Source: JAHIVB01 sp964574705
GTDB taxonomy: Bacteria; Bacillota_I; Bacilli_A; Izemoplasmatales; Hujiaoplasmataceae
Length of the DNA stretch: 64,000 nucleotides
Assembly: GCA_964574705.1 (NCBI GenBank)
Contig: CAZNOO010000001.1
Span: 1-64,000, forward strand
Direction of reading: 5' to 3'
Positions 43,404 through 51,385 of this stretch are shown here, piece by piece (position 1 is the first letter of the stretch; the number at the start of each line of letters is the position of its first letter). The notes under the pieces are model-generated. The model ran no database searches, was not told where the DNA came from, and saw only the letters and a list, made by a program, of their open reading frames with translations. The position numbers were made by a program, and so were the translations under genes.

Positions 43404-44207
43404 ATGAAAACGAGAACGGCTTGGGAACAAGTTCAGCTTGCGCGTCATCCAAAGCGACCGACGTGTCATATCTTAATTCAAACTTTGTTTCCTGATTTTT
43501 TAGAACTTCATGGTGACCAACATTTTAAAGACGATCCGTCAATTGTAGGCGGAATTGCTTCTTTGAATGGGATTCCAGTCACTGTGATATCTCAGGAAAA
43601 AGGAAGAACAACGGAAGAAAAAATCAAACATAACTTCGGGATGCCTCATCCTGAAGGATATCATAAAGCACTTAGACTAGCAAAACAGGCGGAGAAATTT
43701 CACCGTCCTGTCATTTTCTTTATAGACACGCCAGGAGCATATCCTGGAATAGGTGCTGAAGAGCGTGGTCAGGCGAATGCAATCGCACAATCAATTCAGA
43801 GCTATTTCGAACTAGAAACACAAGTCATCAGTGTGATTTTAAGCGAAGGCGGATCCGGTGGAGCACTTGCAATCGGGATTGCCGATCAAGTATGGATGTT
43901 TGAAAATGCAACTTATTCGATTTTATCTCCAGAAGGGTTTGCATCGATTTTATATAAAAATGCCACTCTTGCAAAAGAAGCAGCTGAAGACATGAAATTG
44001 ACTTCCAAAGATCTTTTGAAGTTTGGAATGATTGATAAAATCGTAGAGGAGCCCGAAGAGGGGCTTCATGTAACTTATATCGATACGTTCAACAAACTTA
44101 AAACAGATTTAGAACAAGAAATCATTTTATTGCGTAAGATACCCATCCCAGAACTATTGGAAAGAAGATATCAACGGTACCGTAAATACGGCCAATATCA
44201 AGGGTAA
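43404..44207 (+). CDS. accA: Acetyl-CoA carboxylase carboxyltransferase alpha subunit
   Basis: GGGAG precedes ATG 43404, six bases after accD. 267 residues, slightly shorter than the usual 310-320 because the N-terminal helical region is reduced. RNFGMPHPEGY-type motif (HNFGMPHPEGYHKALRL), FIDTPGAYPGIGAEERGQ and EGGSGGALAIG are intact. It forms the carboxyltransferase with AccD. Confidence 0.95.
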   Translation: MKTRTAWEQVQLARHPKRPTCHILIQTLFPDFLELHGDQHFKDDPSIVGGIASLNGIPVTVISQEKGRTTEEKIKHNFGMPHPEGYHKALRLAKQAEKFHRPVIFFIDTPGAYPGIGAEERGQANAIAQSIQSYFELETQVISVILSEGGSGGALAIGIADQVWMFENATYSILSPEGFASILYKNATLAKEAAEDMKLTSKDLLKFGMIDKIVEEPEEGLHVTYIDTFNKLKTDLEQEIILLRKIPIPELLERRYQRYRKYGQYQG

Positions 44208-44233
44208 ATTCATCTACGAAAAGGAAGGTTCAC

Positions 44234-45175
44234 ATGGACGTAAAACAAAATCAGATCCGATTGGTATCGACGGGGCACTATGCACCTCCGAAAATCGTTA
44301 CTAACGCGGACTTGGAAAAAATAGTCGATACCACCGATGAGTGGATTACGACAAGAACAGGAATCAAAGAAAGAAGAATCGCTGAAAACGAAGATAACTC
44401 AGATATGGCAACGAAAGCTGCATTATCTGCCATCAATAAAGCAAATTATGATCGAAACAAAATTGATTTAATCATCGTCGCAACATTTACACCAGATTTC
44501 AAATCACCAAATGTTGCTAATTTCGTTCAAGCTAAGCTTGGACTCAATGACTCTCCAATCACTGCATTTGATGTCAATGCTGCTTGTACTGGATTTATCT
44601 ATGCACTTAACATTGCTTCTCAGATGCTTTCAACTGGTAACTATCAAAGCGCACTTGTGATTGGTAGTGAATTAATCTCAAAAGTAACGGATTATACAGA
44701 TCGAAATACCTGTGTTCTCTTTGGAGATGGTGCAGGAGCGGTCATTTTGGAACCTACTAAAAACGCAAAGCCTTGGTTATTCTTCACAGCCTCTAAAGGC
44801 GATCTTGATACAATTCTTTACGTTGATGACTATGTTCATATGGATGGACAAAAAGTGTATCAATTCGCATCAAGAGCGATTGATTCAAGCATTAGGCTAT
44901 TACTAGACTTTGATTCATCAAAGCCAGAAGATTTAGCCGCAATCATCCCTCATCAAGCAAATATTAGAATCATTCAAAGCGCAGCGAAATCACTTGGACT
45001 GCCGATGGATCATTTCTTTGTCAATTTGCATAAATATGGAAACACTTCAGCTGCCTCCATTGCCATTGCTCTTGATGAATATCTTGACGAGAATAAAAGC
45101 GAAGAAGAAAGAACATTGATACTAGTCGGATTTGGCGCCGGGTTGACCTGGGGTGCCGCTAGAATTACTATATAG
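44234..45175 (+). CDS. fabH: 3-oxoacyl-ACP synthase III
   Basis: AAGGAAGG precedes ATG 44234. 313 residues with the Cys-His-Asn triad C118 (NAACTGF), H240 (IPHQAN) and N270 (KYGNTSAAS). It condenses an acyl-CoA primer with malonyl-ACP and so starts each chain. It is followed eight bases later by fabK. Confidence 0.96.
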   Translation: MDVKQNQIRLVSTGHYAPPKIVTNADLEKIVDTTDEWITTRTGIKERRIAENEDNSDMATKAALSAINKANYDRNKIDLIIVATFTPDFKSPNVANFVQAKLGLNDSPITAFDVNAACTGFIYALNIASQMLSTGNYQSALVIGSELISKVTDYTDRNTCVLFGDGAGAVILEPTKNAKPWLFFTASKGDLDTILYVDDYVHMDGQKVYQFASRAIDSSIRLLLDFDSSKPEDLAAIIPHQANIRIIQSAAKSLGLPMDHFFVNLHKYGNTSAASIAIALDEYLDENKSEEERTLILVGFGAGLTWGAARITI

Positions 45176-45183
45176 GAGAAAAC

Positions 45184-46116
45184 ATGAAAAATATTGCAGA
45201 GTTGTTTGGAATCAAATACCCTATTATTCAAGGTGGAATGGCAAATGTAGCCAACCACATTCTTGCTTCCGCAGTCAGTAACGCAGGCGGACTCGGACTC
45301 ATTGCTTCAGGTGGAGACAATGCAGAAACGATTAGAGAAAAAGTTCGCTTATGTAAAGCGTTGACAGATAAACCATTTGGCGTCAATCTCATGCTTATGA
45401 ATCCAAATTCGGATGCCATCGCTCAGATGCTTATCGAAGAAAATGTGGCTGTCGTAACAACAGGCGCTGGAAATCCAGGGAAATATATGGAAGCTTGGAA
45501 AGCGGCTGGCATTAAAATCGTGCCCGTCGTGCCTAGCGTTGCGCTTGCGCAAAGAATGGAACGAGCTGGTGCGGACGCTGTGATTGCTGAGGGCACAGAG
45601 TCTGGAGGTCATATAGGCGAGTTGACGACTATGGCATTGGTTCCACAAGTCGCGGATCATGTCAGCATTCCGGTCATTGCCGCAGGTGGTATAGCAGATT
45701 ATAGACAAGTACTTGCTGCCTTTGCTTTAGGAGCGAAAGGTGTACAGGTTGGTACGGTATTACTTGCAACCTTTGAATGCCCTATTCATCAAAATTATAA
45801 AGACATGGTCATTAAAGCTAGAGATATAGACACCATCGTTACTGGAAGACAAACCGGAGCTCCTGTACGTGTTTTGAAAAATCCAATGGCGAGAGAATAT
45901 ATGGCTTTAACAAAACAAAACGTTTCTTTGGAAGAACTTGAAAAACTGACACTTGGTTCATTAAGACGTGCCGTCTTTGACGGAGACATCGAAAGAGGAT
46001 CATTCATGGCCGGCCAGGTCAGTGGAATGATTCATGAAATGAGAAGTGTGAAAGACGTTATTGAATCTTTATTTGAACCTGTAGCGGCTTATCAAAGCCA
46101 ATTGAAGGTGCTATGA
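45184..46116 (+). CDS. fabK: FMN-dependent enoyl-ACP reductase
   Basis: TAGGAGA precedes ATG 45184. 310 residues of the nitronate monooxygenase/FabK TIM-barrel family: IIQGGMANVANHILASAVSNAGG, AEGTESGGHIGE with the catalytic His, GGIADYRQVLAAFALGAKGVQVGT for the FMN phosphate. Position inside the fab operon and the absence of fabI support FabK over nitronate monooxygenase. It reduces enoyl-ACP with NAD(P)H. The stop overlaps fabD by four bases. Confidence 0.93.
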   Translation: MKNIAELFGIKYPIIQGGMANVANHILASAVSNAGGLGLIASGGDNAETIREKVRLCKALTDKPFGVNLMLMNPNSDAIAQMLIEENVAVVTTGAGNPGKYMEAWKAAGIKIVPVVPSVALAQRMERAGADAVIAEGTESGGHIGELTTMALVPQVADHVSIPVIAAGGIADYRQVLAAFALGAKGVQVGTVLLATFECPIHQNYKDMVIKARDIDTIVTGRQTGAPVRVLKNPMAREYMALTKQNVSLEELEKLTLGSLRRAVFDGDIERGSFMAGQVSGMIHEMRSVKDVIESLFEPVAAYQSQLKVL

Positions 46117-47042
46117 AAAAATATGCATTGATGTTTCCTGGTCAGGGGGCTCAGTATGTTGGAATGGGTAAATCTTTCGCAGAAAACGATCCTGACTCGA
46201 ATCAAATCTATTTAAAAGCTTCAAGAAATCTTGGTATTGATATCAAGCATCTATGTTTTGAAGAAAATGACCTTCTGAACCGGACAGAATATGCCCAAAA
46301 GGCCATTTTTGTCACGTCTGCCTCTATATATGAAGCATTCCAAAATGTTGTGAATGAACTTCCTTCTGCAGTCATTGGTTTCAGTTTGGGAGAATATTCA
46401 GCAATCTTTGCCAGTGGAATGATTTGTTTTGAAAATATGTTAAAACTAATTGACGCTAGATCAAAATGGATGGAAGAAGCATCTTTGTTACATCCAGGAG
46501 GTATGGCCGCTCTGGTTGGTGGAGATCTGTTAACGATTCAAGACTTCACTAAAGACGTTAGTGCAAAAATCGGATATCTTCAGATTGCCAATTATAATTC
46601 TCCAGTCCAGAAAGTACTTTCAGGAAGTTTAGAAGCAATCGATTATCTAGAACAACATTTTACTGACACAGGTGCTAAGAGATGTGTGAGACTGAATGTC
46701 AGTGGCGCTTTTCATACGCCATTCATGCACGATGCTGCTATTAAAATGAGAGAATACTTCCGTTCGATGAAATATAAAACACCAAAAATTCCAATTGTAT
46801 GCAACGCAAAGGCTATTTATTTGGATGACTCGAATGCTATTGAGAATATTAGATTACAAATGGAATCACCCGTTCTTTTTGAAGATTCGATTCGATTTCT
46901 TATCAAGCAAGGAATTGAGTTGTTCATCGAGATTGGACCAGGAAGAGTCTTGACAGGACTTGTAAAAAAGATTGATTCCGAATTAGATACCATCTCTATC
47001 AATGATTTTGAGGACTTAAAGAAATTGGAGGAAATACTATGA
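46113..47042 (+). CDS. fabD: Malonyl-CoA:ACP transacylase
   Basis: 309 residues with PGQGAQYVGMG at the N-terminus, nucleophile S91 in GFSLGEYSA and H201 in SGAFHTPFM, plus the C-terminal EIGPGRVLTGL. It loads malonyl groups onto ACP. Both ends overlap neighbours by four bases, which indicates tight translational coupling. Confidence 0.96.
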   Translation: MKKYALMFPGQGAQYVGMGKSFAENDPDSNQIYLKASRNLGIDIKHLCFEENDLLNRTEYAQKAIFVTSASIYEAFQNVVNELPSAVIGFSLGEYSAIFASGMICFENMLKLIDARSKWMEEASLLHPGGMAALVGGDLLTIQDFTKDVSAKIGYLQIANYNSPVQKVLSGSLEAIDYLEQHFTDTGAKRCVRLNVSGAFHTPFMHDAAIKMREYFRSMKYKTPKIPIVCNAKAIYLDDSNAIENIRLQMESPVLFEDSIRFLIKQGIELFIEIGPGRVLTGLVKKIDSELDTISINDFEDLKKLEEIL

Positions 47043-47785
47043 ATTTAGAAGGAAAAGTTGCGATTGTCACCGGAGGTGCAAATGGTATCGGAAGAGCCAT
47101 CAGCCTCGCGCTTTCTGCGCAAGGAGCAACAGTAGTCGTTAACTATAATTCAAGCGAGACCTTGGCGATTTCCTTACAGGAGGAAATTAAGTCTCAAGGA
47201 CAAGAATGTCTCATAGTACAGGCGAATATCGGCTTATTTGAACAGGCAACTGCTTTGGTTGAAGCAGCAGTTTCACAATTTGGACATGTCGATATTTTAG
47301 TGAATAATGCTGGGATTACAAAAGACAATTTAATCATGAGAATGAGCGAAGATGATTTTGACAGCGTCATTGAAACAAATTTGAAGGGTGCTTGGAACAT
47401 GAGCAAGCTCGTAAGCAGGTACATGACGAAACAACGCTCTGGAAAAATAGTCAATATCACTTCCGTTTCCGGTCTTGTTGGAAATGCAGGGCAAACGAAT
47501 TATTCGGCATCCAAAGCAGGACTTGTCGGATTGACGATGTCTCTTGCCAAAGAATTGGCGAAGAGAAACATCAATGTCAATGCGATTGCACCCGGTTTCA
47601 TTGAAACTGCAATGACGGGTAAACTACCTGAGGAAGTTGTCTCTAAATTTATTGAGAACATCCCACTTTCTAAACTAGGGCAAGTTGAAGACATTGCTGC
47701 AACCGTTTTATTCTTGGTATCGGAACATTCAAAATATATTACAGGACAAGTAATCCGCGTTGATGGCGGATTGGTTATGGGGTAG
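47039..47785 (+). CDS. fabG: 3-oxoacyl-ACP reductase
   Basis: GGAGGAA precedes ATG 47039. 248-residue short-chain dehydrogenase: cofactor motif TGGANGIGRA, NNAG, catalytic S142, Y155 and K159 (NYSASKAG), and C-terminal GQVIRVDGGLVMG. It reduces 3-oxoacyl-ACP, normally with NADPH. Confidence 0.96.
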   Translation: MNLEGKVAIVTGGANGIGRAISLALSAQGATVVVNYNSSETLAISLQEEIKSQGQECLIVQANIGLFEQATALVEAAVSQFGHVDILVNNAGITKDNLIMRMSEDDFDSVIETNLKGAWNMSKLVSRYMTKQRSGKIVNITSVSGLVGNAGQTNYSASKAGLVGLTMSLAKELAKRNINVNAIAPGFIETAMTGKLPEEVVSKFIENIPLSKLGQVEDIAATVLFLVSEHSKYITGQVIRVDGGLVMG

Positions 47786-47787
47786 AC

Positions 47788-49029
47788 ATGAAAAGAAGAG
47801 TTGTAGTCACAGGTATGGGTGTTGTTTCCCCTGTGGGAAACGATGTCGAAACCACATGGAAAAACATTATTGCAGGTGTGAATGGAATCGCTCCAATCAC
47901 TTTATTTGACGCATCGAACATGAAAGTTCAGATTGCGGCTGAAGTCAAAAACCTTGATTTTAACGATTACCTTGAACCGAAAGAAGCAAAAAGGCTAGAT
48001 CGTACAATTGCCTTAGGTCTTGTAGCGGCAATCCAAGCATTCAATGATTCTAAATTAAACTTGGACTTGATAGATCATGATCGTTTTGGCACATTTGTTT
48101 CGAGTGGAATCGGTGGTCTATGGACAATTAATGAAGAAGCAAGGAAAGCGCATGAGAAGGGCCCAGACAGAATTTCTCCGTTCTTTATACCAAATGCCAT
48201 TATCAATCTAGTTGGTGGAAACATTGCGATTCGTTTTAAGGCAAGAGGACCTGCATTACCAGTTGTAACTGCTTGCTCTTCCGCAACAAATTCGATTGGT
48301 GAAGCCTTTAGGTACATTCGTGATGGATATACTGATATTGCATTTGCAGGAGGAGCTGAGGCACCACTCAACGAACTTGGCGTTGGAGGATTTACAAGCA
48401 TGAAAGCCTTGAACTTTTCAAACAATGTCAATGAAGCTTCTATCCCTTTTGATGCTAGAAGATCAGGCTTTGTGATGGGCGAAGGCGCAGGCGTCATTAT
48501 TTTGGAAGAACTTGAACACGCTTTGAAACGAAACGCCAAGATTTATGCGGAAATGATTGGGTATTCAACGACATGTGACGCCTATCATATAACACAGCCA
48601 GATGAAACGGCATATGGAATCACAAAATGCATGGAAAATGCATTGGATGACGGAAAAGTGGATCCAACATGGATTGACTACATCAATCCCCATGGAACAT
48701 CAACTTTTTATAATGATAAGTTAGAAACTCTTGGAATCAAAAAATGTTTTGGAGATTATGCTTACAAAATCAATATTGGAGCGACCAAGTCAATGCATGC
48801 TCATTCACTTGGAGCTGTTGGAGGAATTGAGGCTGTCATCACGATTAAGGCAGTTGAAGAAGACATGATACCACCTACCATAAATTATGTTGAAAAAGAC
48901 CCAGAATGTGATTTGAATTATACGCCAAATCACGCTGTGAAAAGAGTCGTTCGATATGCGATGTCCAATGGACTTGGATTTGGCGGACAAAATGCTTCAA
49001 TCATCTTTAAGAAATGGGAAGGAAAGTAA
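47788..49029 (+). CDS. fabF: 3-oxoacyl-ACP synthase II
   Basis: 413 residues, two bases after fabG. Cys-His-His triad C163 (TACSSATNSIGEA), H302 (NPHGTST) and H339 (MHAHSLGA). It performs the elongation cycles and, in many Bacillota, tunes chain length with temperature. No fabB or fabM is seen here. Confidence 0.96.
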   Translation: MKRRVVVTGMGVVSPVGNDVETTWKNIIAGVNGIAPITLFDASNMKVQIAAEVKNLDFNDYLEPKEAKRLDRTIALGLVAAIQAFNDSKLNLDLIDHDRFGTFVSSGIGGLWTINEEARKAHEKGPDRISPFFIPNAIINLVGGNIAIRFKARGPALPVVTACSSATNSIGEAFRYIRDGYTDIAFAGGAEAPLNELGVGGFTSMKALNFSNNVNEASIPFDARRSGFVMGEGAGVIILEELEHALKRNAKIYAEMIGYSTTCDAYHITQPDETAYGITKCMENALDDGKVDPTWIDYINPHGTSTFYNDKLETLGIKKCFGDYAYKINIGATKSMHAHSLGAVGGIEAVITIKAVEEDMIPPTINYVEKDPECDLNYTPNHAVKRVVRYAMSNGLGFGGQNASIIFKKWEGK

Positions 49030-49030
49030 A

Positions 49031-49456
49031 ATGTTAACAAGCAACCAGATACAAGAGATTATTCCACATCGTTATCCATTCCTGATGGTTGATCGAATTT
49101 TAGAACTGATTCCTGGCGTGAGCGCAGTTGGAGAAAAATGCGTTTCTGTGAATGAACCTTTCTTTCAAGGGCATTTTCCACAAGAACATGTGATGCCTGG
49201 AGTATTGATCATTGAAGCGATTGCACAAGTAGGTGCGGTCACTTTATTATCAAAAGAAGAGTATGCTGGAAAAATCGTGTATTTTGCTGGAGTAAACAAT
49301 GCAAAATTCAGACGAAAAGTCATTCCTGGTGATACGCTTCGAATCGAAGTAGAAATTACCAAATTCAAAGCTAAATTTGGCATAGGAATCGGTACCGCTT
49401 ATGTTGGAACAGAAGTTGCGTGCAAAGCCGAATTCTCCTTTGTATTGAATTCGTAA
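49031..49456 (+). CDS. fabZ: 3-hydroxyacyl-ACP dehydratase
   Basis: GGAAGGAAAG precedes ATG 49031, immediately after fabF, so I reject in-frame codons upstream. 141-residue hot-dog fold with IIPHRYPFLMVDRI, catalytic H48 (QGHFP) and E62 (PGVLIIEAIAQ). It dehydrates 3-hydroxyacyl-ACP to trans-2-enoyl-ACP for FabK. Confidence 0.96.
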   Translation: MLTSNQIQEIIPHRYPFLMVDRILELIPGVSAVGEKCVSVNEPFFQGHFPQEHVMPGVLIIEAIAQVGAVTLLSKEEYAGKIVYFAGVNNAKFRRKVIPGDTLRIEVEITKFKAKFGIGIGTAYVGTEVACKAEFSFVLNS

Positions 49457-49457
49457 T

Positions 49458-49970
49458 ATGAACGTTTTCAATCAGTTGATTCATTTTGACATCATCGATT
49501 CAACGAATGATTTTATAAAGGACCATTCAGATGAACTAGCAAATTATTCAGTGGTTGTTGCAAAACAACAATTAAAAGGTAGAGGGCAGTTTGAGCGTTC
49601 TTGGGAATCCGATTTTGGAAAGAACCTGTTGTTCTCAATCCTGTTCAAAGATGAAACGCCATCTGAAACCATCAGTCGCATCACAGTATCTACGATTATC
49701 GAGACATTGAGCCATTTTGGAATTGAGGCATCGTTTAAATTGCCCAATGATGTGCTAGTGAATCGAAATAAGATTGCTGGAATGCTGATTGAGACAAAGT
49801 ACATAGATGATTTGAGAATTTCATTGATATTAGGAATCGGATGGAATGTAAATCAATTGATTTTCGAATCTGTGAATGCAACTTCGATGAGGTTCATGAC
49901 TGGTTTGAATTATGATCTTGATGAAGTATTGAAAGTTTTTTTAGAAAAGCTAGAACATAACCTATTGTAA
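49458..49970 (+). CDS. birA: Minimal biotin-protein ligase
   Basis: ATG 49458 directly follows the fabZ stop. At 170 residues it contains only the catalytic BPL/LplA core: GRGQFERSWESDFGKNLLFS (biotin-adenylate loop), KLPNDVLVNRNKIAGMLIET with the usual KWPND changed to KLPND, and GIGWNVNQ. It lacks both the N-terminal DNA-binding domain and most of the C-terminal SH3-like domain, so it should not act as the BirA repressor. It presumably biotinylates K107 of AccB encoded in the same operon. Terminator at 49977-50005. Confidence 0.85.
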   Translation: MNVFNQLIHFDIIDSTNDFIKDHSDELANYSVVVAKQQLKGRGQFERSWESDFGKNLLFSILFKDETPSETISRITVSTIIETLSHFGIEASFKLPNDVLVNRNKIAGMLIETKYIDDLRISLILGIGWNVNQLIFESVNATSMRFMTGLNYDLDEVLKVFLEKLEHNLL

Positions 49971-49976
49971 AAGTTC

Positions 49977-50005
49977 AAACGAGAAGGGTCGACCTTCTCG
50001 TTTTT
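49977..50005 (+). terminator. Terminator of the acc-fab operon
   Basis: AAACGAGAAGG, loop, CCTTCTCGTTT and T run. Confidence 0.88.
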
Positions 50006-50031
50006 CTATAATGAATTCTTTGAAAATATGA

Positions 50032-50061
50032 TTGTATTTATTGTAAAAAATGATACAATAA
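50032..50061 (+). promoter_or_regulatory. Promoter of the NfeD-flotillin operon with palindrome
   Basis: TTGTAT (50032-50037), 16-base spacer, TACAAT (50054-50059). Perfect eight-base arms TTATTGTA (50038-50045) and TACAATAA (50054-50061) with an eight-base centre occupy the spacer and -10 box, consistent with a repressor site. Confidence 0.5.
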
Positions 50062-50087
50062 TGATATACGAACAAGGAGGAAATAAT

Positions 50088-50735
50088 ATGGCAGAATGGT
50101 GGGGAAGTTATTCAGCTTTCCAACAGGCAATGTTTATTATCGCTTCATCAGCTACAATCATTATGATTATCTTTTTGATTTTGATGTTATTTGGAATTCA
50201 TGGAGATGAGTTTGACGGTGGTGCAGATGTTTCAAGTTTTGATCATGATATCAGCGGACATGACTTTGATGTTCATGATGCTAGTGGTCATGGAGATTCT
50301 TTTAATGATGAACCGCTCTCTGCTTTTTCTGGACTTCGACTCCTCACGCTTCGTGGAGCTCTCGTTTTCTTAAGCGTTGGAGGCTGGGTCGCACTGATGA
50401 TGAACGCATCCGCTAACATCTTTTGGTCGATTCTTGTCGGAATTCTGTCCGGTGCTCTTGCTAGTGTCTTACTGGCACTTGCATTTAAACAAGCGATGAA
50501 GCTTGAAAGTGTAGGCAATGTGCAGTACAAAAACGCAGTGGGTAAAAAAGGTACCGTCTATATAAAAATACCAGCAAACTTCTCAGGCAAAGGCAAAATC
50601 AATTTAACACTTCAGGAACGTTTCATCGAAGTCGATGCCATGACTAAAGAAGAAGTCGACTTGAAACCTGGAACGACTGTGGTTGTAACGGGACTTGAAA
50701 ATGAAACAACTTTGATTGTGAAAAAGGATAGCTAA
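50088..50735 (+). CDS. NfeD-like membrane protein (YuaF type)
   Basis: AGGAGG precedes ATG 50088 (215 aa). An N-terminal helix (about 15-40) is followed by a His/Asp/Ser-rich cytoplasmic-type stretch (about 45-80), two or three helices (about 90-140) and a C-terminal OB-fold (about 150-215, GKKGTVYIKIPANFSGKG). NfeD-OB proteins are encoded next to flotillins and are thought to assemble with them in membrane microdomains, as YuaF with FloT in Bacillus subtilis. Two flotillin genes follow. The His/Asp-rich stretch could bind metal. Confidence 0.82.
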   Translation: MAEWWGSYSAFQQAMFIIASSATIIMIIFLILMLFGIHGDEFDGGADVSSFDHDISGHDFDVHDASGHGDSFNDEPLSAFSGLRLLTLRGALVFLSVGGWVALMMNASANIFWSILVGILSGALASVLLALAFKQAMKLESVGNVQYKNAVGKKGTVYIKIPANFSGKGKINLTLQERFIEVDAMTKEEVDLKPGTTVVVTGLENETTLIVKKDS

Positions 50736-50760
50736 TATTATCTTGGTAAGGAGTTCAACT

Positions 50761-51345
50761 ATGAGTTACCTCATTTTATCGACATCCAATGAAATGTTAG
50801 GATTGTTGATTACAATGATATTAATCGTCATTTCATTTATGGTATTTATTGTCTCTCGAATAAGGAAATGCCCTCCTGACAAAATTATGGTCATTTACGG
50901 AAAGTTAAAACCGAATCAGGATGGAAGCCAACCTTCATCGATTTGCATCCACGGTGGAGCTGCGTTCATCTATCCGTTTATTCAATCATACAAATTTCTT
51001 GACTTGAATCCCATTTCTTTCAGTATGAATTTGAAAAGTGAATTAACAAAATTGAATGAAAGCATGGACTTAAATGCAAAATTCACAATCGGCATTTCAA
51101 CGGAACCCGGCATGATGCAAAACGCTGCAGAACGATTACTGGGTCTGGATTCTGCTCAAATTCAAGAATTGGCATCAAATATCATTTATGGTCAAATTCG
51201 TGCTGTCATCTTTGATAACACCCTCGAAGATATCCAAACAAAACGTCAAGATTTCTTCGAATCCATCTCGAGAAACGTCGAACAGGAAATCAAGATAATC
51301 GGGTTACGGTTAATCAATTTCAAAATCGATATTATCCAAAATTAG
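50761..51345 (+). CDS. Short flotillin-like protein (SPFH domain only)
   Basis: AAGGAG at 50748-50753 sets ATG 50761 (194 aa). It aligns from end to end with the first 195 or so residues of the next gene: membrane hairpin (LGLLITMILIVISFMVFIVSR), KCPPDKIMVIYGKL, CIHGGAAFIYPFIQ, MQNAAERLLGL and IGLRLINFKID. It stops exactly where the SPFH domain ends, with no coiled-coil part. The frame is intact with its own ribosome site, and conservation lies in the same residues as the full-length paralogue, so it looks functional and not a decaying copy. Possibly a modulator that co-assembles with the full flotillin. Confidence 0.8.
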   Translation: MSYLILSTSNEMLGLLITMILIVISFMVFIVSRIRKCPPDKIMVIYGKLKPNQDGSQPSSICIHGGAAFIYPFIQSYKFLDLNPISFSMNLKSELTKLNESMDLNAKFTIGISTEPGMMQNAAERLLGLDSAQIQELASNIIYGQIRAVIFDNTLEDIQTKRQDFFESISRNVEQEIKIIGLRLINFKIDIIQN

Positions 51346-51385
51346 AGTAAAAAGCACCTCAATATAAATACAAAGGAGAATAACT

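Noticed and set aside
45184..46116. Nitronate monooxygenase as the function of the FabK-like gene
   Set aside because: Same fold, but position inside the fab operon without fabI favours enoyl-ACP reductase.
48075..48539. 154-residue antisense frame across fabF
   Set aside because: Shadow frame opposite the highly conserved FabF active site.
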